64,000 nucleotides of DNA from Puccinellia tenuiflora. Its lineage: Eukaryota > Streptophyta > Magnoliopsida > Poales > Poaceae. Location of the stretch: contig QRDG01001725.1 in assembly GCA_012064385.1 (NCBI GenBank), positions 744,001 to 808,000 on the forward strand, read 5' to 3'. The position numbers and the translations under genes are program-made. Shown piece by piece: positions 46,990-59,005 of the stretch. Numbering within the stretch: position 1 is the first letter of the stretch; every line of letters begins with the position of its first letter. Under the pieces are notes generated by a model. That model saw nothing but the letters and a program-made list of their open reading frames with translations, made no database searches and was not told the DNA's origin.

Positions 46990-47600
46990 TTTCAGTGAGC
47001 TAGGGTTGAGCATAAATAATTTAGAAAAAATCAAATAAATATGAAACTTTCGCTCACTGTTTACTTATGCAGCTACGTTGCTAAAAAAAATTAAAACTTG
47101 TTATATCCACAGTTAAATGAAAAACATTCACACAATTCAAGCTATCGATGGAATAAGCTAGGGTTGAGCACAACTAATTCAAAAAAAATCAAAACAACAT
47201 ACAACCAGCGCACATGGTCTACTTATGCAACTAAGTTGCTATAAAAAATATAAAACTTGTTATATCCATATTTCAATTCCAACATTCACACGTTCACGAT
47301 ATCGATGGAATGAGCTACGGTTAAGCATAAGTAATTCAAAAAAAAATCAAATAAATATAAAACCAACGCACATGGTCTACTTACAGGACATAGTTATCAA
47401 AAAAAATATAAACTTTGATTTTGAGTCGGTCAACGGTTTTGTGCAAAGTTTGACCAAACATTCAAATTAGCACAAATAATTCAAAAAAAATCAAAATAAC
47501 ATAAAACCAGCGCACATGGTCTACTTACATGACATAGTTATGAAAAAAAATATAAACTTGGTATATGAGTATTTCATGAGAAATCCTTAACAGAAATGAC
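46990..47600. repeat. Second tandem array inside the MULE, about 150-160-bp units
   Basis: About four units contain GGGTTGAGCACAA or similar, then AATTCAAAAAAAATCAAA, CAGCGCACATGGTCTACTTA and TATAAACTTG. They start near 47000, 47158, 47318 and 47466. The GCGCACATGGTCT motif recurs once more near 47837. Confidence 0.75.
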
Positions 47601-50249
47601 TTACCACGAACGAAGTTGTAGAGAGTTCAAGGAAGCGAGAGAGGGTTTGATGTTTTGAAAATTTAAAAAAATTGAAAAAATCACCAAAGCTTCATTTTGG
47701 TGTGACTAAGAATGACCCTGGCTTAGTTTTTTCATTTTGGTATTTAAAACTTGTTTAAATGTTGGTCAAACTTGGGTTTGACCGATTTTGAAATAATCAT
47801 AAAATATTCATAAAACTTCAAAAAAATGAAAATCCAGTGCACATGGTCTTAGTTTGTCATGTACTAACAGCTCCAACTGATAAATAAGGTCTAGATATAT
47901 ATCAAACAAGAAATGCTTCAATATGGTGTGAAATCTCACATCTCAAACTATGAACTCTCATGTGTGAAGAGAGGTGGTTTATGTTTTGAGAAATGACTCT
48001 ATATTGGTCAAGGACACTATATTAGTGCAATAGATGTTAACCCTAGAGTTTGAGATCATTTGGAGAAGGTCGAAAAAATGACAGGATTAGAATGGGGCTG
48101 TTTGGGCTACCTTTGGGGCTTTTTTGTAGCTCATTTTGGTGCATATTGATGCATTTTCATGCAATGCTTGAAATCTCACACCTTTGGCTATACCATATTG
48201 ATGCATTACCATGAGTGTGTGAAATATACCATGAGTGTGTGAAATATGGCCTCGTTTCGACAAACTATGTCATGGTTTCCCATTTATTTGATTTTTTAAT
48301 TCAATTCAAATAGGGATTTACACCTACTTATCTACCTAAAACGTGAACCCTTTTTCTAAGTGGGTAAAAATGGCATATTCTAGTAGCCCTCTAACTATTT
48401 GACAAGGTTTTACATTATGAAAAATTCATTTGCCTACTCAAACATGGCAATGCCATTTGGACCAGAAATGTTTTTCACAAAATCGCAATATAGAAAGTTC
48501 CAAACTAGCGAAACCTTATAACTACAAAGTTGTAGTATTTTCCATTTGGCGCACAAAGATATAGAGTTTTCTTCCTAAATCGTTAGGAATATCCCGGAAC
48601 GCACTGATGCCGACATGGCCATGTCCAGAGCACGCCCACAAGGTGCTCGACAAAATACCGACGGCGCCGCCCGGTCGTGGTCGTCGGATAAGCCATCCCT
48701 CACGCATAAAAACTTGCCCGTTAGGACCATAGGCTCTTGTGGAACAAAATAGAGTGGATTTAGAGGTCGGGGGAGGTCATAAGGAAGCGAATCGAGCACG
48801 GCGACCTTCGGTCGGAGGCGAGGAAGACGACGTCGATCCCGACGTTTTAGTCCATCCCGGCTCGCGTCCTTTCGCGTGGAGGAATAGTAGGACCCGGCGG
48901 AGCCTAATGTGGCACTGGTTCGAGTTGGGGCAGTCGGAATCAGCTCGTCCCCTTCACCACCGGCCGAAGCTCGCCGCGGATGATATCGAGCGCCTTAGAG
49001 ATCCTCCGCCCCAATTGATAATACTAGAGCGACTAGGGTGAGCAACTGATCCTCATATGCATCTTTTCCCTGTCGCTTGCCTCCTGAGGTCGTCGTGGAC
49101 GGTGAAGACCGTGGGGTGGAGCTCCGGGTGAGGGAGACGACCATGAGCGGATGGAGCGTCGTGGACGGAGAAGCCAGCACTTGAAGCGGCAGTTGGAGCA
49201 GGACACCACCGCGACGCACGCCGCCGCCGTTTTGGCCGCGCCGCCCTCGCTCCGCCTGCGTCGAGGTCGGCTCTGCTCCGGTGTCGAGGGCCGCCGGCAT
49301 GGCCAGCACTGTTTTTCTATTTCCCTTTGTTGCCTTTTTTTACTTTCCTTTTGTTGCCTTGGTCCCACGTTTAAGAGAGAGAAAGGTGGGTGTGTTTGTT
49401 TATTTTCAGCAAGGGCATGTGGGTCCCACTCATCACCAGCTAACGGTCAATGCATTGACCCGACTGAAATTATTAAATCCATGACATGTGGGTCCCACCT
49501 GTCAGAAGTTAACGGTCAAACGGAATGGACTTCAGACTTGCCGTTTGGCAGTAGCTGTGACCGAACTAAGGGCAAAACTGAGCATGATTCGGAACTAGGG
49601 GCAAAAATGAGTTCAGCGAGGCTGCTAAGGGCAATCCATTAAATGACCCAATCGCCTAAGGGTGATAAGCTCAGTTATGTCCTCCGAATCCACTTCAACG
49701 CCACCAACAATGTAGCAGAGTATGAGGCTCTTCTCCACGGCCTTCACATGGCTTAGGAATTGGGAGTAAAGCGCATCCTCTGCTATGGTGACTCGGATCT
49801 GGTTGCACAGCAACTTGATGGATGCTGGGATAAAAAAAAGTCCCACAATGGCGGAGTACAGGAGAACAGTCGATGAATTCGGCCGATGTTTTGCCGGCTT
49901 AGAGGTTCGACATATCTCCCGAGATAACAATGAAGCTGCTGATGCCTTGGCCAGAATAGGCTCCAGGAAAAAGGCAGTGCCACCAGACATATTTCTCCAT
50001 CACCTCCACAAGCCGTCCATCAAAGGTGGCGACGAAGATTACCCCTTGTCGGCAGAATCAGTTCAAGTGTGCTTGGTAACCCTGGATTGGACCACGCCCT
50101 ACATTGATTTCTTGATTAATAAGAAACTGCCCAAGGACGACGAGGTGTTGAGCCGTCAAATTGAGCGCCGAGCAAAGGCGTACACGATTATTGACGGACA
50201 GCTTTACAACGGAGCACATCCGACATCTTCCAAAGATGCGTCTCTCTAG

Positions 50250-51372
50250 AAGAAGGACGGCAAATCCTGGAAGAAATCCACTCCGGCGAATGTGGGCATC
50301 ACGTGGCGGCAAAGGCATTGGTCGCCAAGGCGTTTCGGCATGGATTCTTCTGGCTAACGGCTAAGGAGGATGCTATCAACATCGTCAAGACTTGTGAAGG
50401 GTATCAGCGCTACGCAAAGTAGGTTCACTTGCCGGCTCAGTAGCTGAGAACAATGCCTATTACTTGGCCGTTTGCGGTCTGGGGGCTCGACATGGTGGGA
50501 CCCTTCAGGACGACGAGAGAAGGCTTAACTCACCTGCTGGTGGCGGTCGACATATTCACGAAGTGGGTGGAGGCAAAGCCCATCAAGAAACTCGACGGAG
50601 CTACAGCTACAAAGTTCATCGTCGAGATTACAACTTGATTCGGCATACCGCATAGCATTATCACCGACAATGGCACAAACTTTGCCGTCGGTGAGCTATC
50701 GAAGTTTTGCAGCCGATCAAAGATCCGACTCGACGTGGCATCGGTGGCACACCCGCAATCCAATGGACAGGTAGAGCACACTAACGGCATTATTCTGCAA
50801 GGTATTAAGCCGAGGCTTGAAACTCCTTTGCATCGAGCACCCGGCGCTTGGGTTGATGAATTGCTGGCGGTCTTATGGAGTATTCGTACTACCACAAACA
50901 GATCAACCGGCTTCACCCCTTTTTTCCTTGTCTATGGTGCAGAAGTGGTGCTCCCATCCGACATGATCCACGATTCGCCTCGAGTCGCAAGCCTACGTCG
51001 AAGAAGACGTAGAAGAAGCATGTCAAGACGGCTTAGATATCCTCGAAGAAGAAAGAGAGCTAGCTCTCCAACGATCCGCCATCTATCAACAATATCTACA
51101 TCGCTACCAGAGCCGTAGAGTGCGGAACCGATCTTTTTGACAAGGCGACTTAGTGCTTCGTCTTGTGCAAAGCCGGCAGCACAAATTATCCCCGCCATGG
51201 GAGGGACCTTTCGTTATCAGCAAAGTTCTGAAAAACGGGTCATATTATCTTCTCGACTTAAGGGAAAGATCTCAGGAAGAAAGGTCGTAAGAGGAAAAGG
51301 CATGTAGATGACGACTTAGATGAGACGAAACGTCCGTGGAATATCGCTCAGCTACGTCCTTTTTACACTTAG
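50250..51372 (+). pseudogene. Gypsy integrase
   Basis: The zinc-binding part reads ILEEIHSGECGHHVAAKALV ... CEGYQRYAK (about 50265-50420); the first Cys of the CxxC pair is kept but the second is Tyr. The catalytic core shows FAVWGLDMVGPF (first Asp), SIITDNGTNF (second Asp) and HPQSNGQVEHTNGI (Glu), about 50463-50800. The C-terminal part ends IAQLRPFYT and TAG at 51370-51372. Stops and frameshifts occur near 50420, 50636 and beyond 50990. The last residues mark the end of pol. Confidence 0.87.
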
Positions 51373-51903
51373 CAAATTCTATTGTAACCATGTCAATGTG
51401 ATCATGAAATAAAAATTGGCTTCTCTCATGTCAAATTCGAGAATCTGTACCATCCTTTATTTCCCAATGATCTTATTGTTATTATCTGTTTACCCGAAAT
51501 TGCCTGTGTTGCTCGTTGGTAAACTCTTTCATGTTGAATCCGCCTTAAGGTGATGAAAAATCAACGTTTTGCCAAATTAATGTTTGTCTGCTAGCTTTTT
51601 GTGCTGGGTTGCTTCAAAGCGTTTCGGCACCGAAAGGCGGCACTTGTTCTGAGTCTAAATAGATTGGTCATTGCGTACCCTGTTGCTCAGCGAGTTAGCT
51701 TCGCGATAGGTTTGCCGGCGCTTAAAGGCTAAGGTGTCAAAGCCAGAATAAACTAAGGCATAAAAATTGCAAGTTTGTAAATATAAAAGCTGACTAACAT
51801 ATAGAAAAAGGCTTAGTTGTTCCTAGACATATACATTGTTTGGACGGCTTTACATGTTGCTTATTACATTTTCAGGATGGCCGGCTCAGCAAGCAAATTC
51901 GGC

Positions 51904-54900
51904 TCATGACGATTTCTCCGCCTCCTCATTGTCATCAGCTGATTGAACAGGGGTTGGCGGGCACCGCATTTCCTTGAAGATAGTGGTCAAGGAGACCATG
52001 TTGGCAATCTTGCTGGCGTAGCTTGAGACGGAGCGAAGGATCTTCTTGCGATCTTGGTCATCCAGCGGTGTGCCGTCCTCCTTTTCAAGAGGGAAGCCGG
52101 ATGCTACACGCCAGGCTTCTACCTCCGGGTAATGCGCCATCATCAAGCCCAAGGCCGTCTTGGCACCTCCGCGAGCGCTGGATCGAAGCCGTTCATCGAA
52201 GAATGAAACTGCTTCGGCCAGTTCAGCCTCTAAGCTTGCAAGGTTCGCCGGGGGCTCGGGGTTGCCGGGAAAGAACTTCTCGACAAGCTCTTTTCCCGAA
52301 GAAAGAATCTTCGGGATGAGTTCCCCTACTTCCAATATCCGGTCAAGCCGGTTCTCCGCCGTCAGCTCATGGCTATAACCCACCGGAGCTGCAAAAAAGG
52401 CGAAGTTCAGTTATATTTGGCTAAGACAGAAACCAATGAGTTCAAGTTTTTTCAAAACTTACTCAGAAGTTGGCTGTCGATAGCCAGCGATTCGTCGAGG
52501 CGCTTGTCAAGCCGATCCTGGACTTCGTTAAGGGCATCCTTGTGACTCTGCCTCTCTGTTTCCAGAGTCTATTCGGCTTTGGCAAGGTTTTTCTTGACCA
52601 CCTCCAGCTCCGCCGCCATTGATTGGTTAAGCTTATTCAGCTCAATGTTTTCGTTGCGGAGCCGGTCGACAATGCCGGTGTTCTCAGCAAGCTCCTTGGC
52701 TTTTATAATGGCGTCTGCCAGACAAAATGTCAGCAGTATAAAAATACCCATTATAGGAAGTTAAGTTTCGGCATTATTACCTTGGTATTGAACCCGGTCT
52801 GCCTCAAACCCTTCGATGATGGCATCTTTGTTCGCCAGTTCAGTCTTAAGCCGGCGCATCTCCTGATTTCGCACACCCAAAGAATTGATGGTTTCAGCGC
52901 CAATTTTTCGGTGGATCTGCGTAAGGAATTGCTAAAAGCCTAAAGCTATATTTACAAGTTAAGGTGGCTACACAACGACATTTCATGGCTAGGGGGCTAA
53001 GTGTATGCATGCGCATTAACTCGGATCACTATGTCGGCTAGTTCTAATAACTTAACACGGCAAAGTGCTCGGGGGCTACTGGGTCAGATATTTACATGGC
53101 AGTGCTCGCGGAGAAGCGTCGTGCCGGCCTCAAAGCTATCAACAAAGTAATTCTGCTGATCTTCAAGGATTTCTATGACATCAAAGGTGTCATAGGCCTT
53201 GGTTTGATCCGGCTCATTGTCCCGGACAGTTGTTCCCTTCTTACGAGGAAGCCGAGGTGCCTTCATGAACCGGCTCATGAATTCCGGCTTGATGCGCCCC
53301 TCCTCGTCGAAGGCTTCTGCTTTGATCAGAGGGAAGGTTGGGGCATCATTAGCCGGAGCTTCAGCCCTTGGTGAGGAAGGCTCTGCCACCTTCCCCGTCA
53401 TCTCTGTCCACTGGGTGGGAGGAATAACCCCGGCTCTCCCAACAGGTGGAGCTGTCACCATGGTGCGGGTATTCTCCTTAGTGGGGTTCGGCTCTGGAAC
53501 TGGAGGAGTTGGAGGAGGGATGGCAGGAGAGGCTTTCTTCCTTGTGGCAACCATCTTTATCCTCAAGGGAGCACCCTTCTTTATCTTGCAAAGGTAAAAG
53601 ATGAAGTTTAGCAAATCCGGCATTGCTGCAACGGAAGGGAAGGAGATGTTGTCAGTCGACTTACTTCTTGCTGGGGATGTTGAGCCCAGCGAGAGCATCG
53701 TCATCTTCAGACGACTTAGCGCCACTCGTGGTCAACTGGCCCTTCCTCTTCCGACTCTCTGCGGTAGCTGATGAAAAGGAGATGGACCGTGTGGGCGCCT
53801 TGCTGGACGACGGCTTGCCAGCAGGGCGGATGTCGGAGATTCCAGGAATCTGACATATTACATGTTAGTCCGGCAAAAGCAAACCCGAATCTCTCAAAGA
53901 ATTGAACTTTGGTTAGTCAAAGTACCTTTGGGGGAGGGTTGGTTGCCGTAAACATTGGTAATGATTCTTCATATTGCCGGCCTTCTCCAGGCCGGGCTTT
54001 AATAAGCTTGTAGAAGCGAGCCTCAAAGAGGCTCTACTCCAGGTCTTTCTCGTTGATCCGCATGGGATCAGATTCACCCGTGTACTCGCATAAAATCCGA
54101 GCATGGTGTTGGAGGGGCTGGATCCGTCTCTTCATCCAGCAGATAATGGTGTCCTCCCCAGTCAAGGGAGGAGTGCCGGATGTCAGCTGCGCGATCCTTG
54201 CTTGAAGGGCGGCATGCTCCGTCGGCATTCCACCCGACGGCTTCTTTTTCCATGAAGGCAGGGGCATGCCGGGTTCATCTGTGAAGGGAGCGAGCCCCTG
54301 CAACCGGTTTGGCGGCGCCACGTCCTTGCAGTAGAAGAAGGTGGACGCCCATCCCTTTGCCGAATCAACGATTGGCACTTGAGGGTACCAATCGATATCC
54401 CGGCGGCAGTTGAAGCTGATCGTGCCGGCCACCAGCAGCTCCTTGTTCACGGTTTGCCTCTTGACTAGGAAGCATCGTTCGAAGAAGTCTAACCTAGGTT
54501 TTATGCCTAAATAGCCTTCGAACAGTGCTACAAAGCCGGAGATGTACAACAAACTGTTTGGAGTAATGTTGTGAAGCTGGAGGCCGTAGTGGTCTAGGAG
54601 ATCTACTAGAAAAGCCGAAGGTGGCAAGGAAAATCCCCTAATGACATGGGAAGAGAGAAGTACCCGTTCGTCATTGATGGGAGTTGGACAAGGATCGCCG
54701 AAGGCGGATCGCCAAGTCGGCGTCGATTCAGACGAAGGAAGAATGGCTCCATCGGCTTCCATCCCCTTCAGCTCGACCTCGTCCACCACAGAGCAAACCC
54801 AATTGTGGGACGGGTTGTTGGCCGCACCTTTATTGTTGCCGGCTTCGTCTTCCTCCTCCTCCTCGCCGACACTAATGTCTTCAGCGGCAGCATCAGCAGC

Positions 54901-55131
54901 CGTAGAAGCAAAAGCCATTGTGGCAGTGGCTTCAGCTGCAGCTTTTGCCAGGGCCACCTCGTCGCGACCCGAAGCGGTGGAGGTGCTCACCGGAGACAAG
55001 GGAGGCGCAGATCCAGCGGCGGATGGCTCCGAAACGGCGGCGGCGGCTGTGGATGCGGTGCCTCCCATCACCGGAGCCAGATCGGCCGACGCTGCGTCAA
55101 TCGCTAGAGAGGTAGGGGCGCTTGATGCCAT
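51904..55131 (-). pseudogene. Six-exon antisense gene carried by the Gypsy element
   Basis: Exons by eye: 55131-53926, 53849-53665, 53585-53096, 52931-52781, 52714-52463, 52388-51904, together 2769 bp (923 codons), phases consistent across all joins. Exon 1 starts with an Ala/Ser-rich leader and an acidic patch (GEEEEEDEAGNN). A domain like Pfam Transposase_28 (putative gypsy type transposon) follows: LPPSAFLVDLLDHYGLQLHN, ITPNSLLYISGFVALFEGYLGIKP. Exons 3-6 encode a Pro-rich linker and a coiled coil (ELANKDAIIEGFEADR, LNQSMAAELEVVKKN). Damage: TAG at 54034-54036, TAG at 52569-52571, and an exon-3 acceptor reading AA instead of AG. Antisense ORFs are known from Tat-lineage grass Gypsy elements; their function is unknown. 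It runs toward integrase and has its own TATA box, so it is probably transcribed independently of the LTR. Confidence 0.75.
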
Positions 55132-55249
55132 AAAGCTTGAGGGAGAGATGGAGGAGTTGGAGCTCGGGAGAGGAGATGAGATCTGGAGGAGAGTTTGGAG
55201 CTAGGGTTGCGAATGGCGTGGAGGTCTCGACGGAGACGAAGAGATCGTC

Positions 55250-55256
55250 ATTTATA
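55250..55256 (-). promoter_or_regulatory. TATA box of the antisense gene
   Basis: The minus strand reads CGCTATAAATGACG, with TATAAAT about 120 bp upstream of the antisense ATG at 55131. The spacing fits a 5-prime UTR of about 90 bp. Confidence 0.6.
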
Positions 55257-55628
55257 GCGCAGCGCCGAGATGTGTGCAACGGTCAGGAGCCGAGTTTCTC
55301 GCCACGTGTCGCGAGATCGAGCCGTTGGAGACGTTTCCTTCCTTCGGACGCCTCGATTCCAGCGCGGGAAAAACGGAAACTAGCCCATGCATTCAAAAGA
55401 TGCTCCTCCACTCACACTGCCGGGTCTGACATAGCCGTCAAATCGGCGGACGCGTGTCGTTACACGTTCAAGTGCTTTTCGGCATACAAAGCCGGCACAC
55501 TGAAATCGACAAAGCTGTTCGACATGATTGCAAGTTTTTCTAGGAATGCTCCAAGACTGAAGATGGATGATGAATTTCCCGGACAACACATTGCCGGAAG
55601 ATTGAAGCCAGCCGCTGAAGTACTTGAA

Positions 55629-55644
55629 GCTTTCCGGGGGCTAC
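55629..55644 (+). other. Polypurine tract region of the Gypsy element
   Basis: CTTTCCGGGGGCTAC lies directly before the 3-prime LTR, the CGGGGGCTAC form usual in this group of grass Gypsy elements. Confidence 0.7.
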
Positions 55645-56153
55645 TGTTGGGGTTATGCCAAACAGGTATCCTCGCAGAGGAGACTAAAAGCCAGCATACC
55701 AGGGTGGCCCATAGTGGTGGTAAGCCGAATCCGGCTTAACCGGGCGGCCCAGTATGATGAAGCACAGGAGGCCCATCCGGCTAAGAGAAGGTTCCAGAAG
55801 CCGGCCTGCATTGCGAAAGACTTAGCCCACAAGGCAGGGCCCAAGCCGGATTGGAGTAGAACTCTGTACTTAGTCGGTTAGGTTTCCTCCTGTAAGCCCT
55901 AGGTCCGGACGCCTTTATAAGCCGGCCTACGGGACGCCTTAGGGCACGCTCTCGATCCCAATCCACTGTAACTCGGCGATATTGCCTTATAGTGAATTAT
56001 AGCAGCACGTAGGGTTTCGCCACCGTTGCGAGATCCGAAGCTGGGTAAACCCTTTTTCACCCCGTTGCCGGAATACCCCACGTCTCCAAAACCCCTCTCT
56101 CTACCTAGCTCGATGGCACCCCTGCCGCGGCTAGATTTGACAATACCACGACA
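55645..56153 (+). repeat. 3-prime LTR of the Gypsy element
   Basis: A 509-bp copy of 40351-40859 with about nine differences. The TSD GATGT follows. Confidence 0.93.
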
Positions 56154-56283
56154 GATGTCGTACAGGCATTACACAAGAATCATCCGGAGTCTATGGGCGA
56201 GTCGTTCCTACAGCTCGCTAAGAGCGAGGTATAGGGCGACCCATGAACGGTCTCTAACCTTCATCGATCTCCTGGGCTTACCG

Positions 56284-57711
56284 TCACAGTTTCTGAGCGG
56301 CATCACACTTCTGGACGCAACACATATGGACCCATCCAATTTGCGTCTGTGTTCACATATGTGTCTGTCTGACGCCTCGTTATTAGACCTGGACCCACAA
56401 ATTTCACGTAGGAGTCCAAGACCTATCGCAATTGGACCCACATGAAGTCAAGACAATCACTATTGCAGATGTGTACTCAAACTGTCGCAATGGGAAACGA
56501 CATGTTAGGACCTGATCCGTGAGTGGTACCACCTTCCAGGAAGCGAAGTGGCCCCATATTGTTAGTAAGGCGAACCTAAGCTCCATATGTCGGACGTTTC
56601 GCCAATTCTTTATGCATGTGCGCTTCCACGTGCCTACGAGCCGTCACGTCATGCCGATGCGGTTCTGTATGTCATCCCTAGACCCAACCTTTTCTATGAG
56701 GTCGTAGACGCTGTCAGGAATCGACATAGCCCCATGTTGTCACTTCGGCCTATCTGGATCCCCATGTCAGGTCCCACCAATTCGAGCACATCGCTTTCAC
56801 TTGTATACCCGCCATCAAGTCTTGCCCTTGCGGGACCACATATCAATTCTAAACCCACCCTTTTCTGTAAGGTTTTTTATACTTTTTTTGAGGATTGTCT
56901 AAGTATGTAGGTCATGCTGTCAGTTCGTCCCATCATTTCACACAAGTGTGCTTCCACGTGTCCAACATAAGCGGAAATTGACCCAGATCATTGGGAGGGG
57001 GTGGGTGGGGGGGGGGGGGGGGAAGTGGGTTGTAACTGAAAATAAGTAAGCCTGAGCCAGACTTAGGGGTAAAATTTATGGGCTGGTGGTTGGCGGCCTC
57101 TCTGTTATGCACATGGCTCGCTGCTGAAGTTGGGCCTCTTTTTTGAGGCTTGGTCCCATTTGTTAGTGAACATAGCGGGAAAAAATTGAAATTTAGCCGT
57201 ATAGTGCGAGCGATCGAAAATGAGACCTTGTGAAACAATGGTGGTCTGCTTACCGCTATGACATATGATCAATTCCTTATTTCTGTCTTGCATTTTAGGA
57301 TATACAGATACGTGATGAGACACAAAAAAGAGATGATTGAGCCATTGAGGAGGGAATTGGCTAAATGTTGACTTGACCAGATTAAGGTGAGACCTTCCAT
57401 GTCGACGAGAAGAATATGACGAATTACAAGTTGTCATGCCTCTGTAAACCAATCATGCAATTGAAATGTCTCATTCTCACTGCCTTGGCAAAAGCCTGAA
57501 AAAACATTGAATTCTTCCATAGAGAAAGATGTAGCCACGAAGGAAAATGGTATGCATAGAACATCCAACACCGCAAATCTGTTCGACCCTATGCATCAAT
57601 CAAAAAATCAACAATAAATAAATATGACTATAAATATAAACAAATTAAATTTAGATGGACTGAAACAAGAAGTTACTTATGTCTTCCAACAACTCTGGTT
57701 GAGAAAGTCCG
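56284..57711. other. Unassigned sequence with a 16-base G run
   Basis: No gene or recognisable element. GGACCCACAT/GTGGGTCC-type strings recur in 56320-56780. A run of 16 G occupies 57007-57022. The first part may still belong to the transposon ending near 56283. Confidence 0.5.
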
Positions 57712-58930
57712 CCCACACATATATGTTTGACGTGATGCCTACATGAATAGTACATATAAATTCTCTATAGCATAGCTAGATTAAGTTTGTGTCACAATTC
57801 TGTCAATTGCGCAACTTTAATTTGTTTACCCATCATGTTTGCATTTTATTTTCAAGAGAGACACCACTAGTGAACCTATGGCCCCCGGTCCATCTTTTTC
57901 CATTGATAACAACCTCATTTACTTGCTTTCCACCATCACTTGCTCGCTGGTCCGTTTTCATAAATTTCTATTTTTCTCGATAAGATTTAATTCCTTTGTT
58001 TTCAGCAGACCGAGAAGTTTGACAACCTTCCTTCCGATGGGGGGCAAAGTGAACTGTTTGAGTGTGTGCAGGTCCGCACTTGAGGACGATCGCTGTTGTT
58101 GGGTACCTCATTGTTGATCTTCAAGTCCTACTGGTTTGATAACCTTGGTTCTTAAGTGAGAGAAATTTTCTGATAGCTACGACATTCACCTTCCTCTTGG
58201 GGTGACCACCGATGATTAATCACTACGCCATTGTAGCCACTAGTTAGCCAGATTATAGCAGGAGTAGCAGCTCATGAAGATAAAAAAACTACTCGCTTAT
58301 TAGCAACCACTATGGCATAAGTGGCGGGAAGTCAAACGCCTCTCCACGGACCGAACCTACTGAACACCATACCTCAAATCTAGTTCTGGTCTTTGATGGC
58401 TACAATGGTGTAGTGAATAATCATTGGTGGTTGCCCCAAGAGGATGGCAGGATGTAGCGAGCGGTAATTTTTCCCTCAGTTAAGAACCAAGGTTAACGAA
58501 CCAGGATGACTCTGCAATCAACAACGAGGTACTCAACAGCGATCTCTGGCGCTTGATCGTCGTCAAGTGTGGACCTACACACACTCGAATAAATTACTTT
58601 GCCCCAACGACAGTAAGGTTGTCAATCTTCCTGATCTACTGAAAAACAAAGAATTAAATCTTATAGTGGAAAAAGAACAATTATGAAAACGGACCAGCGA
58701 GCAAATGATGGTGAAAAGCATGTAAACAATGTTGTAATCAATGGAAAAAGATGGACCAGGGGCCATGGGTTCACTAGTGGTGTCTCTCCAGAAGATAAAA
58801 TGCACACATGATGGGTAAACAAATTACGGCTCGGCAATTGACAAAATTGTAACACAAACTTAATCTAGCTATGAAATAGATAATTCATATTGATATTCAT
58901 GTAGGCATCACGTCAAACATATATAGACCA
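57712..58930. repeat. Inverted pair of LTR fragments (arms about 530 bp)
   Basis: The left arm (about 57712-58240) and right arm (about 58398-58930) are diverged inverted copies of the same LTR type found at 6148-7745, with a loop of about 157 bp. The match continues past the LTR edge into flanking sequence: CACTACGCCATTGTAGCC near 58221 pairs with GGCTACAATGGTGTAGTG near 58400. The right arm runs on as minus-oriented LTR to 59005. Confidence 0.8.
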
Positions 58931-59005
58931 TTATCCACCTGCATCTATAACTAATCATCCACCTAGGGATCGCTATCCAATATGTCACACATCGGTATTA
59001 AGTTG

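Larger units (their letters stand above)
45907..49649. mobile_element. Non-autonomous MULE with perfect 9-bp TSD
   Basis: The direct repeat AATCGCCTA stands on both sides (45898-45906 and 49650-49658), the 9-bp TSD expected of Mutator-like elements. The termini begin GGGTTAATTATC and, on the other strand, GGGTCATTTAATGG. The inverted similarity extends about 90 bp with shared TCAGTTTTGCCC blocks. The 3743-bp interior has no transposase. It is AT-rich with two tandem arrays (46.15-46.82 and 46.99-47.6 kb) and a GC-rich right part (48.5-49.3 kb) that may be captured genic sequence; no domain is recognisable. Confidence 0.9.
45843..49990 (+). pseudogene. Second (archaeal-type) RNase H, split by a MULE
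   Basis: MHFDGSKMKEGSGAGVVLKSP (45843-45905) continues after the inserted MULE as KGDKLSYVLRIHFNATNNVAEYEALLHGL (49659-49750) and ILCYGDSDLVAQQL (about 49775-49815), then RHISRDNNEAADALARIG (about 49910-49960). This gives the D, E, D, D residues of RNase H. An additional RNase H after the first one marks Tat-like Gypsy elements. A TAG and a frameshift in an A-run near 49835 disrupt it. Confidence 0.85.
40351..56153 (+). mobile_element. Gypsy LTR retrotransposon with antisense gene
   Basis: A perfect 5-bp TSD (GATGT at 40346-40350 and 56154-56158) flanks two 509-bp LTRs that differ at about nine positions by eye. The order gag, protease, reverse transcriptase, RNase H, a second RNase H, integrase, then a long 3-prime region with an antisense gene fits the Tat-like lineage of plant Gypsy elements. 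The element is about 12 kb without the nested MULE (45907-49649). The coding region has many stops, so it is not autonomous. The low LTR divergence suggests a recent insertion. Confidence 0.93.
38042..56283. mobile_element. Candidate MULE-type DNA transposon hosting a Gypsy element
   Basis: Sequence at about 38042-38120 and the reverse complement of about 56190-56283 share an imperfect inverted repeat of about 85 bp, including the exact core CGCTCTTAGCGAGC and GACTCGCCCA. Between them lie the minisatellite block (38.4-40.3 kb) and the nested Gypsy (40351-56153). Without the Gypsy the element would be about 2.4 kb and non-coding. The exact ends and TSD are not resolved; superfamily is inference. 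Confidence 0.5.
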
